NCBI RefSeq assembly: GCF_004403065.1
Contig: NZ_SOHA01000015.1
Coordinates: 1-44,302, forward strand
DNA: 44,302 bases
Direction: 5' to 3'
From: Cryobacterium cryoconiti
GTDB taxonomy: Bacteria; Actinomycetota; Actinomycetes; Actinomycetales; Microbacteriaceae
The position numbers and the translations under genes are program-made. A model generated the notes under the pieces. That model was not told where the DNA came from, made no database searches, and saw nothing but the letters and a program-made list of their open reading frames with translations. This document shows, in pieces, positions 18,750-26,176 of the stretch (within the stretch, counting starts at the first letter, position 1; each line of letters opens with the position of its first letter).

Positions 18750-18755
18750 GCCGCT

Positions 18756-19736
18756 GTGAATGCCGTCGTGATCTTCGCTCCGTCGCCCGTCCTCACGGTC
18801 ACCGTGGAGGGCCGCGAGGGCGCCGCCGACGTGCATATGCATGCCGGCGGCCAGGGCGTGTGGCAGGCCCGGATGGTCCAGGCCCTCGGCGCCTCCGTGA
18901 CGATGTGCTGCGTGCTGACCGGTGAGACCGGGCAGGTGCTGGGCCACCTCGTCGGTGACGAGGGCATCGAGGTGCTGGCGGTGCGCCGCTCAGGCCGAGG
19001 GGCTGCCTACCTGCACGACCGGCGCGGTGGCGAACGCATCCACCTCGCCGAGGCCCAGGGCGATCCACTCTCCCGGCACGACCTCGACGAGCTCTACGAT
19101 CTCACCCTCCGGGCGGGCCTGGGTGCGAACGTCATCATCCTCAGCGGGCCGGCCGGCGATCACGTGGTGCCGGCGGATGTCTACCGTCGCCTCGCCGCCG
19201 ATCTGCGCGCCACGGGCCGGCTCGTGATCGCCGATCTGTCCGGGGAACGTCTCACGGCCGCCCTCCGAGGCCGGGTCAACGTGGTCAAAGTCAGCGACGA
19301 GGAGCTCCTGGCCGACGCACGCATCACGGAGAACAGCATCGAGCAGATCGTGCACGCCATGTACGTCCTCCGGGAGGAGGGGGCCGGCACGGTGATCATC
19401 AGCCGTGCGGAGCGGCCGATGTTGATGCTCTCCAACGGCACCCTCAGCGAGGTTCACGTACCGACCATGCAGATCGCCGATCCGCACGGCGCCGGCGACT
19501 CGCTCACGGCCGGAGTCGCGGCCACACTCGCCTCCGGTGGCACGATCGAGGAGGCCGTGGCACTCGGCGCTGCGGCCGGAGCGCTCAACGTCACCCGGCA
19601 CGGCCTCGGCACCGGCCGGGCCGAAACCGTGCGAACGCTCCGCGACCTGGTCAGCATCTACCCGATGACCGATTTCCCCGCCATCACACAGAGCCTGACC
19701 CCGGACCAACTCGCGCAGAGGGTGAAAGACCGGTGA
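18756..19736 (+). CDS. PfkB-family carbohydrate kinase (1-phosphofructokinase-like)
   Basis: A 326-aa ribokinase/PfkB-family sugar kinase. The N-terminal signature region is HMHAGGQGVWQARMVQALGA, where the usual GGKG has Gln in place of Lys. The C-terminal signature IADPHGAGDSLTAGVAATLA holds the GAGD anion hole and catalytic Asp. It is closest in layout to 1-phosphofructokinase/tagatose-6-phosphate kinases (VNVVKVSDEELLADA, then TVIISRAE). The changed GGQG and the unusual start FAPSPVLTVTVEGRE (instead of NPAxD) leave the substrate open. The start is a GTG at 18756-18758, six bases after a -10 box; longer frames run into the glgX antisense. It overlaps surE by GTGA. Confidence 0.82.
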   Translation: MNAVVIFAPSPVLTVTVEGREGAADVHMHAGGQGVWQARMVQALGASVTMCCVLTGETGQVLGHLVGDEGIEVLAVRRSGRGAAYLHDRRGGERIHLAEAQGDPLSRHDLDELYDLTLRAGLGANVIILSGPAGDHVVPADVYRRLAADLRATGRLVIADLSGERLTAALRGRVNVVKVSDEELLADARITENSIEQIVHAMYVLREEGAGTVIISRAERPMLMLSNGTLSEVHVPTMQIADPHGAGDSLTAGVAATLASGGTIEEAVALGAAAGALNVTRHGLGTGRAETVRTLRDLVSIYPMTDFPAITQSLTPDQLAQRVKDR

Positions 19737-20494
19737 CCCAGACATTCACCACCCTCATCACGAACGACGACGGAATCGGTTCCCCCGGGCTGCTGAGGCT
19801 CGCGCTTGCCGCCCACGACGCGGGGCTGGACGTCGTCGTCGCGGCACCCGCCGAGGAGTCCAGCGGCAGCGGCGCGGCCATCACCGCCACCGAGAGCGAC
19901 GGGCGCATTCTCGTCGACCGACGGCGCCTGGAGGGGCTGGACGGCATCCCCTGCTACGCCGTGCACGCGGCTCCGGCATTGATCACCCTGATCGCCAGCC
20001 ATGGGGCGTTCGGGCGGGCGCCCGAGCTGGTGCTCTCCGGGGTCAACCCGGGTGCCAACCTGGGCCGGGCCATCCTGCACTCCGGCACGGTGGGGGCAGC
20101 ACTGACCTCGGGCGTGAACGGCGGCCGCGGGCTGGCCGTGTCCCTCGATGTCACCGTCAACCCGACGACACTGCGCTGGGGGGTCGCGGCACGCCTCGCC
20201 GCCCAGCTGATCCCGTTCCTGCTCGATCAGGAGGCGGGAACCGTGCTCAACCTCAACGTGCCCAATGTCGCCGGAGACGAGATGCCCGAGTTCCGCACGG
20301 CGAAGCTGGCCCGCTTCGGCATCGTGCAGACCACGATGACGCAGCAGGACCGGCATCAGATCAGGCTCGCCGTGGCCGACACCGCCGCACATGCGGAACC
20401 GGGCAGCGACGCCGATCTCCTGTACCAGGGTTTCGCGACCGTGACCAGCATCCGGTCGGTCGACGAACGGCCGCTCGCCGACCTGGTGCTCTAG
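19733..20494 (+). CDS. surE: 5'/3'-nucleotidase SurE
   Basis: A 253-aa metal-dependent phosphatase of the SurE family that removes phosphate from nucleoside monophosphates and some other phosphoesters. The metal site is visible as LITNDDGIGSPGLL (Asp-Asp pair at about residues 11-12), APAEESSGSGAAIT (Ser), and LSGVNPGANLGRAILHSGTVGAA (Asn). The length is normal for the family. The GTG start overlaps the kinase stop, so the two proteins are translated from one mRNA in coupled fashion. A sugar kinase followed by a broad phosphatase suggests a sugar- or nucleotide-phosphate salvage or repair task, which is inference. Downstream lies the second long palindrome. Confidence 0.92.
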   Translation: MTQTFTTLITNDDGIGSPGLLRLALAAHDAGLDVVVAAPAEESSGSGAAITATESDGRILVDRRRLEGLDGIPCYAVHAAPALITLIASHGAFGRAPELVLSGVNPGANLGRAILHSGTVGAALTSGVNGGRGLAVSLDVTVNPTTLRWGVAARLAAQLIPFLLDQEAGTVLNLNVPNVAGDEMPEFRTAKLARFGIVQTTMTQQDRHQIRLAVADTAAHAEPGSDADLLYQGFATVTSIRSVDERPLADLVL

Positions 20495-20519
20495 CCCGAA
20501 CCGGTCAGGCGGCACCCGG

Positions 20520-20610
20520 CCGAACCAATTCGACGGAGATTCTCCCGCACAACACCGATTCCGGGCGATTCCGGTCCGCTTCGGCCAAAATCTCCGTCGA
20601 ATTCGTTCGG
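20520..20610. repeat. Long palindromic intergenic repeat, copy 2
   Basis: Left arm 20520-20540 and right arm 20590-20610 match as inverted repeats at 20 of 21 positions, with core AATTCGACGGAGAT / ATCTCCGTCGAATT. The spacer is about 49 bp. The core and the bases just inside and outside the left arm are shared with copy 1 (3812-3890). Here it fills the gap between the convergent ends of surE (20494) and the flavin oxidoreductase gene (20620), so it may act as a bidirectional terminator as well as being a dispersed repeat. Confidence 0.85.
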
Positions 20611-20619
20611 GCCGCGGAG

Positions 20620-21681
20620 CTACCTCGTCACGTCGTCGGCGCGGTCGGCGGCCACCAGCTCGCGCACGAGCGGGGCCACCTCGGTGCCGTAGAGCTCGAT
20701 GCTGGTCATCAGCTTCTCGTGGGCGAGCGTGCCGAGGCTGTACTTCAGGTCGAAGCGTGACAGCCCCAGGCCGATCGCGGTGGCGGCGATCTTCGTGGCC
20801 ACGGTCTGCGGTGAGCCCACGAACAGGGCGCCGTCCGGGCCGGCGTCGTGTTCGAAGCGTTCCCGGGTCACCGGGCCCCAACCGCGCTCGCGGCCGATCC
20901 GGTCCTGCATGGCGGCGTAGTGCGGCCACATCTCCTCGCGGGCCTGGGCATCCGTCGCGGCGACGTAGCCCGGCGAGTGCTCGCCGATCGGGCGGGTCGG
21001 CTTTTCGAACTGGGCCAGGGCGCGGTGGTAGAGCTCGACCAGCGGCACGAAGGCCAGCGGAGAACCGCCGATGATGGCGAGCATGAGCGGGAGTCCGTAG
21101 TGCGCGGCGCGCACGACCGACTGCGGGCTGCCGCCCACGCCGATCCACGTGGTCAGGGAACCCGAGTCGGTGGGCGGGAACACCCGCTGGTTGCGGAGCC
21201 CGGCCCGGGTCTCGCCCGACCAGGTGATCGGCTCCTCCCTGAGGAGTTCGGTGAACAGGTTGAGCTTCTCCTCGAACAGGAGCTCGTACTGTTCGAGTTC
21301 GAGGCCGAAGAGCGGAAACGACTCGGTGAAGGAGCCGCGGCCCAGGATGACCTCGGCCCGCCCGTTGGAGACCGCGTCGAGGGTGGAGAAGCGTTGGAAG
21401 ACGCGGACCGGGTCGTCGGAGCTGAGCACGGTCACGGCTGACCCGAGACGGATGCCGGTGGTCTGCCCGGCGATCGCGGCCAGCACCACCTCGGGGGCGG
21501 AGACGGCGAAATCTTCCCGGTGGTGTTCACCGATCCCGAAGAAGTCCAGACCCACCTGATCGGCCAGCACGCCCTCGGCCACCACGTTGCGCAGCGTCTT
21601 CGCCTGGGACAACCGGGCCCCGGACGCGTCGAAGGTGACGTCGCCGAAGGTGTCCAGCCCGAGTTCGAACTTCGTATTCAT
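20620..21681 (-). CDS. LLM-class flavin-dependent oxidoreductase (luciferase-like)
   Basis: A 353-aa protein of the bacterial luciferase-like monooxygenase superfamily, which uses FMNH2 or F420 to oxidise small molecules. Visible TIM-barrel landmarks are LDFFGIGEHHREDFAVSAPE (strand 2 with the EHH active-site motif), GIRLGSAVTVLSSDDPVRVF, GRAEVILGRGSFTESFPLFG and the ending RFDLKYSLGTLAHEKLMTSI. The first residues MNTKFELGLDTFGDVTFD are typical of the subgroup related to alkanal monooxygenase alpha chain. The ATG at 21679-21681 has GAGGAG about 10 bp upstream; a longer frame to 21825 is not protein-like. The substrate is unknown. A palindrome at 21728-21739 may regulate it. Confidence 0.88.
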   Translation of the reverse strand: MNTKFELGLDTFGDVTFDASGARLSQAKTLRNVVAEGVLADQVGLDFFGIGEHHREDFAVSAPEVVLAAIAGQTTGIRLGSAVTVLSSDDPVRVFQRFSTLDAVSNGRAEVILGRGSFTESFPLFGLELEQYELLFEEKLNLFTELLREEPITWSGETRAGLRNQRVFPPTDSGSLTTWIGVGGSPQSVVRAAHYGLPLMLAIIGGSPLAFVPLVELYHRALAQFEKPTRPIGEHSPGYVAATDAQAREEMWPHYAAMQDRIGRERGWGPVTRERFEHDAGPDGALFVGSPQTVATKIAATAIGLGLSRFDLKYSLGTLAHEKLMTSIELYGTEVAPLVRELVAADRADDVTR

Positions 21682-21727
21682 CTGGTGCGTGCTCCTCGCC
21701 GTCGTCGATACATCCGCCTGAAAGTCT

Positions 21728-21739
21728 ATGCAAATGCAT
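21728..21739. promoter_or_regulatory. Palindrome ATGCA-AA-TGCAT, candidate MarR-type operator
   Basis: A 12-bp palindrome 47 bp upstream of the flavin oxidoreductase start. It partly overlaps a minus-strand -10-like hexamer TAGACT (complement of 21723-21728). Its size and spacing fit sites bound by MarR-family repressors, which often control oxidoreductases. No such gene is adjacent, so this is a proposal only. Confidence 0.35.
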
Positions 21740-21778
21740 TCAATAGCGAAACCAGGGGCCCCCGCCGAATATTCCGGG

Positions 21779-21810
21779 CCGGGCGGGCCGGGCCGGCCGG
21801 TCCCGCCCGG
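21779..21810. repeat. GC-only hairpin in the intergenic region
   Basis: CCGGGCGGG (21779-21787) pairs with CCCGCCCGG (21802-21810), and a further CCGG/CCGG pair is nested inside. It abuts the structured 75-bp element at 21812-21886. It could end read-through transcription from the right, but both flanking genes point away from it, so a normal terminator role is unlikely. Confidence 0.6.
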
Positions 21811-21811
21811 A

Positions 21812-21886
21812 GGCTCACGGCGCACGGTGTGGAGGCTGGCGCACGATAGAACGTGCGCCTGCTTCCAGAGGGTGCGCCGCGACGGA
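21812..21886 (-). repeat. Structured 75-bp dispersed element, copy A
   Basis: On the minus strand this segment aligns without gaps to 37941-38015 (plus strand) at 64 of 75 positions. It folds as nested hairpins: the outer stem CGGCGCAC/GTGCGCCG (21872-21879 with 21818-21825) is perfect. The inner stem GGCGCACG/CGTGCGCC (21838-21845 with 21852-21859) has a 6-nt loop. It occupies the region upstream of the small membrane protein gene at 21961. No open frame is conserved between copies, so it is an RNA- or DNA-structure element and not a gene remnant. Confidence 0.75.
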
Positions 21887-21960
21887 GTCGTGACCGGGGA
21901 TTACCGGGCAGAATGGGGTCAGGTGCCACCATCCGGTCGCCCCGGCGACAGGAGATCCCC

Positions 21961-22341
21961 ATGACCGAACACGAACTCATTTCGCTCTGGACCAGGGCCC
22001 GCTGGCACATCATCGTGTCTCAGCTCGCACCCACCTTCCTGCTCACGGCGCTCGTGGCCTTCCTGTCCCTCGGCCTCGCGGAAGCCGCGCTGAGCGTGCG
22101 GATCGCGGCAGCGGGCATCCTGCTGGCCTCCGGCATTCTCGGCGCCATCGCGCAGATCGCCGCAGCGAACGAGGGGCTCGCCATCATCGCGGACCTCCGC
22201 GGGCTGCCGGCGGCGAGTGCGGTCGGCCGCGGCGTGATCGCCTCCGCGCCCTGGGTCAACGTGGTGCGCTTCGTCACGCCGGCCGTGTTCGTCGTGGTGT
22301 ACCTCGCACTCCTGGTCGCCCTGTTTCTGCCGAGCGCATAG
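21961..22341 (+). CDS. Small integral membrane protein, function unknown
   Basis: A 126-aa protein from the ATG at 21961 with AGGAG 6 bp upstream. It has three hydrophobic spans: LAPTFLLTALVAFLSLGLAEAAL's first part (about 22-40), SVRIAAAGILLASGILGAIA (about 46-66) and FVTPAVFVVVYLALLVALFL (about 103-123). A short soluble stretch LAIIADLRGLPAASAVGRG separates the second and third. I do not recognise the family. It stands alone on the plus strand, downstream of the structured repeat, and ends 28 bp from the convergent ychJ-like gene. Confidence 0.7.
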   Translation: MTEHELISLWTRARWHIIVSQLAPTFLLTALVAFLSLGLAEAALSVRIAAAGILLASGILGAIAQIAAANEGLAIIADLRGLPAASAVGRGVIASAPWVNVVRFVTPAVFVVVYLALLVALFLPSA

Positions 22342-22368
22342 CCGGGGCAGAGGGCCGCCCGGCACGAA

Positions 22369-22779
22369 TCAGCCCGGCTGTACCGCCTCCAGGTACACCC
22401 AGCGGCGGTCCAGGCGCACGAACCGGCTGACCTCGTGCTGCTGCGCGGCCACACCCCCGGACCGGCTGTAGGCCGTGAATTCCACCACACCCTCACTGTC
22501 GAACAGGCCGCCCTGCACGGTCCGTTCGATGTCGAGGCGCAGCCACCGCACGTCGGCGTCGAGCTCCAGGCTCTCCGGGCGGGTGAGCGGATGCCACGTC
22601 GCGAGCAGGTAACCTGCCTCCCCCCGGGCGAAGGCCGCGTACCGGGAGCGCATCAGCGCCTCGGCCGTGGGCGCGAACGCCTCGCCGCTGTGGAACCGGC
22701 CGCAGCACTCGGCATAGGGGTTGCCGCTCAGGCAGGGGCAGTGCGGCGGCCGCGGCGTGGGGATCGAAGTCTCTGACAC
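22369..22779 (-). CDS. YchJ/UPF0225-family protein with SEC-C zinc motif
   Basis: A 136-aa protein. The N-terminus carries the SEC-C zinc knuckle CPCLSGNPYAECCGRFHSGE (about residues 14-33) with the CxCx8CC ligand spacing. Then comes the YchJ core: PTAEALMRSRYAAFARGEAG, YLLATWHPLTRPESLELDAD, and the NTF2-like strands VVEFTAYSRSGG and SRFVRLDRRWVYL. The biochemical role of YchJ is not established. The start is a GTG at 22777-22779; an upstream frame to 23076 lies antisense to the esterase gene. It is 43 bp downstream of the erythromycin-esterase-like gene on the same strand and may share its transcript. Confidence 0.85.
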   Translation of the reverse strand: MSETSIPTPRPPHCPCLSGNPYAECCGRFHSGEAFAPTAEALMRSRYAAFARGEAGYLLATWHPLTRPESLELDADVRWLRLDIERTVQGGLFDSEGVVEFTAYSRSGGVAAQQHEVSRFVRLDRRWVYLEAVQPG

Positions 22780-22822
22780 CCTTCCAGTATCGGGGAACGA
22801 CGGATCGGGGTGGGCACCTGCT

Positions 22823-24145
22823 CTAGAACCCGGTGGGCTCCGTCTCATACTCCTGATCCGCCGGCCGGACCTCATGGTGCAGGGGGCCGAGTGCCTCGGT
22901 CTCCTCGAACCAGAGCAGCGCGTCGTAACGGCCGCCCATCCGGGTGGGAACGTAGATGCCGTGTTCCTGCCGGGGCAGGTAGAGCACGCCGATGGCGCGG
23001 TGGCCCCGCCAGCCGGACAGCCACGGGCCGGTGCGGTCGTCGCCGAACACCAACAGTGCAGGCCGGCCGAGGGCACGGTGCAGGAGATCTTCGTGACTCC
23101 CGCCGGCGGCGCCCGGAACCACCATCACCTGTTCGGGCACACCCCACTCGGCTGCCGCCAGCACCGTTCCTCGGTGGCCCGCGAAGCCCACGAGGGCCAC
23201 TCCTTCGTCGGAGTGACGTTCGCGCAGCAGCTGCCCGAGGTTGATCATCCCGCTGTGAGCCATATCGGTGGCTCGCGCATCGCCGATGTGGGTGTTGTGC
23301 GCCCAGATCAGGCCCTTCGAGGCCGAGCCGAGGTGGGCGGCGACCCGATCGACGGTCGCCATCATATGCTCGTCCCGGATGTTCCAGGACGACTGGTCGC
23401 CGCGCACCATGATGCGGTAGTAGTGCTCGGCTTCGGTGGCCACCGAGGCGTTCTGCACGGCGTCGAAGGCGTCTTCGTCGGTAATGGTGCGTTTGGCGAC
23501 CTGACGGCGTACCTCCATCAGGAGCGCGACGACATCCGTCTCGCAGGTTTCCGGGACCAGCCGAGTGTTCCAGGCGTAGCGCTGGGGATCCTCACCGTAG
23601 GGAACGAAACAGCGCCAGGCCCGCAGGGCGTCGGGCAGAGCGTCAGGGGCGTTAGCCTCGAGCCAGACGACGATGCGACGCAGGGAGTCCCAGAGCGAAT
23701 ACACGTCGAGGCCGTAGAACCCCACCCGTGAATCCTCGGGGCAGGCCAGGTTGTGCTCGCGCAGCCAATCGAGGAAGGCCGCCACGTCCTGGTTGGCCCA
23801 CATCCACGTGGGCCAGCGCTCGAACCGCTCCAGCAGGCCGCGGGCGTCGAGATGCTGCTCGGTGTGGCCGCGCACCCACCGGTTGATCCGCCAGCAGTCC
23901 GGCCAGTCGCCCTCCACCCCGATCCAGGTGAAACCGTGCTCCTCGATCAGGCGCCGACTGAGCTCGCCCCGCCAGTGATAGAACTCATGGGTGCCGTGAG
24001 AGGCCTCGCCGATACCGACGAAGCGGGCACCACCGACCTGGTCGACAACAGCATCGAGATCGTCTCGGCCGGACAGGGGCAGCGCGAGTGCCTGGATCTG
24101 CGCCAGCACCTCCGGCACGCTCACCTCGCGGCGTGCCGGATTCAT
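22823..24145 (-). CDS. Erythromycin-esterase-family hydrolase
   Basis: A 440-aa member of the erythromycin esterase (EreA/EreB-like) superfamily. The active-site pattern is FVGIGEASHGTHEFYHWRGE (about residues 43-62, with the catalytic His in ASHGTHE), followed by GFTWIGVEGDWPDCWRINRWV, RVGFYGLDVYSLWDSL, and LIWAHNTHIGDARATDM with the second conserved His. True macrolide esterases are a minority of the family. With no other resistance genes here, and given coupling to a phosphoribosyltransferase-hydrolase fusion, a housekeeping or stress role is more likely than drug resistance. The ATG at 24143-24145 overlaps the upstream stop (ATGA). Confidence 0.85.
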   Translation of the reverse strand: MNPARREVSVPEVLAQIQALALPLSGRDDLDAVVDQVGGARFVGIGEASHGTHEFYHWRGELSRRLIEEHGFTWIGVEGDWPDCWRINRWVRGHTEQHLDARGLLERFERWPTWMWANQDVAAFLDWLREHNLACPEDSRVGFYGLDVYSLWDSLRRIVVWLEANAPDALPDALRAWRCFVPYGEDPQRYAWNTRLVPETCETDVVALLMEVRRQVAKRTITDEDAFDAVQNASVATEAEHYYRIMVRGDQSSWNIRDEHMMATVDRVAAHLGSASKGLIWAHNTHIGDARATDMAHSGMINLGQLLRERHSDEGVALVGFAGHRGTVLAAAEWGVPEQVMVVPGAAGGSHEDLLHRALGRPALLVFGDDRTGPWLSGWRGHRAIGVLYLPRQEHGIYVPTRMGGRYDALLWFEETEALGPLHHEVRPADQEYETEPTGF

Positions 24146-25578
24146 TCGGAGGCTCCCGTGGCTCGATTCTCCGCCTGTTTCTGCCGGGCGGCGCCGGGCA
24201 CCATGCCCGCAGCACCCAGGTGGTCGACGAACCAGTCCCGAGCCAGGCCGGCGGCCTCGGCCAGGGTTCCCGGCTCCTCGAAGAGATGGGTGGCCCCGGG
24301 CACCACGACGAGCCGGCTGGGGCCGCCCAGCGCGGCCTGCGCCTGCCGGTTCAGCTCCAGTACGATCGTGTCGGACCCACCCACGATCAGCAGTGTCGGC
24401 GCCTGCACCTGCCCCAGGCGGCGGCCGGCCAGATCCGGTCGGCCGCCGCGGGAGACGACCGCCGCGATCCTCCCGCCGGATTCCGCTGCGGCCCACAGGG
24501 CTGCCCCCGCGCCGGTGCTGGCGCCGAAATAGCCCACCGGCAGCGACCGGGTCTCGGGCCGGGAGCCCAACCAGCCGGTCACCGCGGCCAACCGGTGCGC
24601 GAGCAGGCCGATGTCGAAGACGTGGGCACGGTCGGGTTCCTCCTCACCGGCGAGCAGGTCGAGCAGCAGCGTGCCGAGACCGCCCTGGTTCAGCACCTCG
24701 GCCACGAACCGGTTGCGTGGGCTGTAGCGGCCGCTGCCGCTCCCGTGCGCGAACACCACGACCCCGATGGCAGCCGGAGGCACCCGCAGGTGACCATCCA
24801 GCACGACGTCCCCCACCGGTATCTCGACCTCGACGTCGACCTCCCCGGCTGTGGCTGCGGTGCGGGCCGCGGAGACTTCCGCGTCGGCGCCGGTCGCGTC
24901 CGCCGGGTCGGATACGGCCGGGGGCATCCGTTGTCTTGTCCTGCGGCGGTCGGCCGCCTCGAGGAGCGCGCTGACCTCGTCATCGGTGGTGGGCGTGAAA
25001 TCGTAGTAGTGGTAGCCGACCGCGATCAGCTGGGGCGGCACCGACAGGCACACCACCTCGTCGGCGCCGGGCAGGTCACGGATGCTGTCGGCAGCCCCGA
25101 CCGGGACCGCGAAGACCACCCGGGCCGCTCCCAGACCGCGGGCCACCTCGCAGGCCACCCGGGCGGTCGAGCCGGTGGCGATGCCGTCATCGATCACGAG
25201 CGCAATGCGGCCGGTGAGGTCCTGACGTTCCCGGCCGCGCCGGAAGCGGATCACCCGGGATTCCAGTTCGGCCCGCTCATGCGCCTCGACGGCGAACAGC
25301 TCGTCCTCGGCGATCTGGGCCAGACCGAGCACCTCGCTGTTGAGCACGCGCACCCCACCCTCGCCGATGGCGCCCATGGCCAATTCGGGTTGAGCGGGCA
25401 CACCGAGCTTCCGCACCACGATCACATCCAGAGGCAGGTCCAATTCCTCGGCCACGACGGCGGCCACCGGGACGCCACCCCGTGGCAGACCGAGCACTAC
25501 CGCATCCCGCCCGCGCAGAAATTCCAGTTGCTCCGCCAGCTGCCTTCCGGCATCGACTCGATCCGTGAAAACGACCAT
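24142..25578 (-). CDS. Phosphoribosyltransferase fused to an alpha/beta hydrolase (dienelactone-hydrolase type)
   Basis: A 478-aa two-domain protein. Residues 1-210 are a type I phosphoribosyltransferase: VLGLPRGGVPVAAVVA, then the PRPP loop ALVIDDGIATGSTA at about 126-139, and AVPVGAADS. After a basic, Ala/Asp-rich linker (about 211-245) comes an alpha/beta hydrolase: VVVFAHGSGSGRYSPRNR (oxyanion loop), nucleophile Ser354 in YFGASTGAGAAL, Asp403 in VGGSDT, His431 in GATHLFEE. Both halves look catalytically complete. I take the ATG at 25576-25578, which has AGGAGGAGAAG upstream, over an earlier frame start at 25602. It is coupled to the erythromycin-esterase-like gene. The base or alcohol acceptor is unknown. 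Confidence 0.88.
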   Translation of the reverse strand: MVVFTDRVDAGRQLAEQLEFLRGRDAVVLGLPRGGVPVAAVVAEELDLPLDVIVVRKLGVPAQPELAMGAIGEGGVRVLNSEVLGLAQIAEDELFAVEAHERAELESRVIRFRRGRERQDLTGRIALVIDDGIATGSTARVACEVARGLGAARVVFAVPVGAADSIRDLPGADEVVCLSVPPQLIAVGYHYYDFTPTTDDEVSALLEAADRRRTRQRMPPAVSDPADATGADAEVSAARTAATAGEVDVEVEIPVGDVVLDGHLRVPPAAIGVVVFAHGSGSGRYSPRNRFVAEVLNQGGLGTLLLDLLAGEEEPDRAHVFDIGLLAHRLAAVTGWLGSRPETRSLPVGYFGASTGAGAALWAAAESGGRIAAVVSRGGRPDLAGRRLGQVQAPTLLIVGGSDTIVLELNRQAQAALGGPSRLVVVPGATHLFEEPGTLAEAAGLARDWFVDHLGAAGMVPGAARQKQAENRATGASE

Positions 25579-25714
25579 CGCTTCTCCTCCTCTGGCCTCC
25601 ATAGTCGACCCAGACCCGGCGCAGCAACAGGCCGATCGGCTCGGCCCGTCGAATGCGGTCCCGGTGCGAACGTTGTTCAGGAATGTCGAACAAAGGCGTT
25701 AGAGTCAGCGCACC

Positions 25715-25930
25715 ATGGATGAGATCACGATCGGCCGATACCGGCACTACAAGGGCAACCAGTACGAGGTGCTCGGCGTCGCTTCGCATTCGGAGACCGA
25801 GGAGAAATTAGTGGTCTACACCGCGCTGTACGGAGAGCGGGGGCTGTGGGTGCGGCCCCTGGCCATGTTCCTGGAGACCGTCAGGGTCGATGGGCAGGAT
25901 GTGCCCCGGTTCGCCCCCGTCGACGACTGA
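25715..25930 (+). CDS. DUF1653-domain protein
   Basis: A 71-aa protein consisting of a single DUF1653 domain: IGRYRHYKGNQYEVLGVASH, TEEKLVVYTALYGERGLWVR, then PLAMFLETVRVDGQDVPRFA. The domain is a small beta barrel of unknown function, common in bacteria. A -10-like TAGAGT at 25700-25705 lies only 9 bp before the ATG and there is no ribosome-binding site, so the mRNA may be leaderless or nearly so. It is divergent from the fusion gene and followed by the terminator at 25971. Confidence 0.85.
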   Translation: MDEITIGRYRHYKGNQYEVLGVASHSETEEKLVVYTALYGERGLWVRPLAMFLETVRVDGQDVPRFAPVDD

Positions 25931-25970
25931 ACGTCGCGGCAGCCTGCACGAAGAACACGCAGTTAAACGA

Positions 25971-26001
25971 AGAAAGGCCCCGACACCGTCGGGGCCTTTC
26001 T
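25971..26001. terminator. Strong bidirectional terminator
   Basis: A perfect 14-bp stem, AGAAAGGCCCCGAC against GTCGGGGCCTTTCT, with a 3-nt loop (ACC), followed by T-rich sequence on both sides (TTCGTTTAAC on the minus strand). It ends the tRNA-Ala transcript from the right and the DUF1653 transcript from the left. Confidence 0.9.
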
Positions 26002-26028
26002 GTTCGTGACTTTTCACTGCGAACTACT

Positions 26029-26104
26029 TGGTGGATCCGAGGGGATTCGAACCCCTGACCCCCTGCATGCCATGCAGGTGCGCTACCAGCTGCGCCACGG
26101 ACCC
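26029..26104 (-). tRNA. tRNA-Ala (anticodon GGC)
   Basis: The minus strand folds as a full cloverleaf: acceptor GGGTCCG with CGGATCC including the G3-U70 pair that marks alanine tRNAs, D arm GCGCAGCTGGTAGCGC, anticodon stem CCTGC/GCAGG with loop ATGGCAT (anticodon GGC), T arm AGGGG-TTCGAAT-CCCCT, discriminator A and an encoded CCA (26029-26031). It is downstream of rsfS on the same strand, with 72 bp between, and is followed by the terminator at 25971-26001. Confidence 0.97.
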
Positions 26105-26176
26105 AGATTGTGCTTCGGTACTTCCCCGAAACAACTTCTCTAGGCTACTACATGTTTCGCCTGCTGTTGACCACCG

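Noticed and set aside
22823..24145. Macrolide resistance gene
   Set aside because: The esterase superfamily is broad, the gene is coupled to an unrelated fusion enzyme and no resistance or mobile context is present, so a resistance call would be unsupported.
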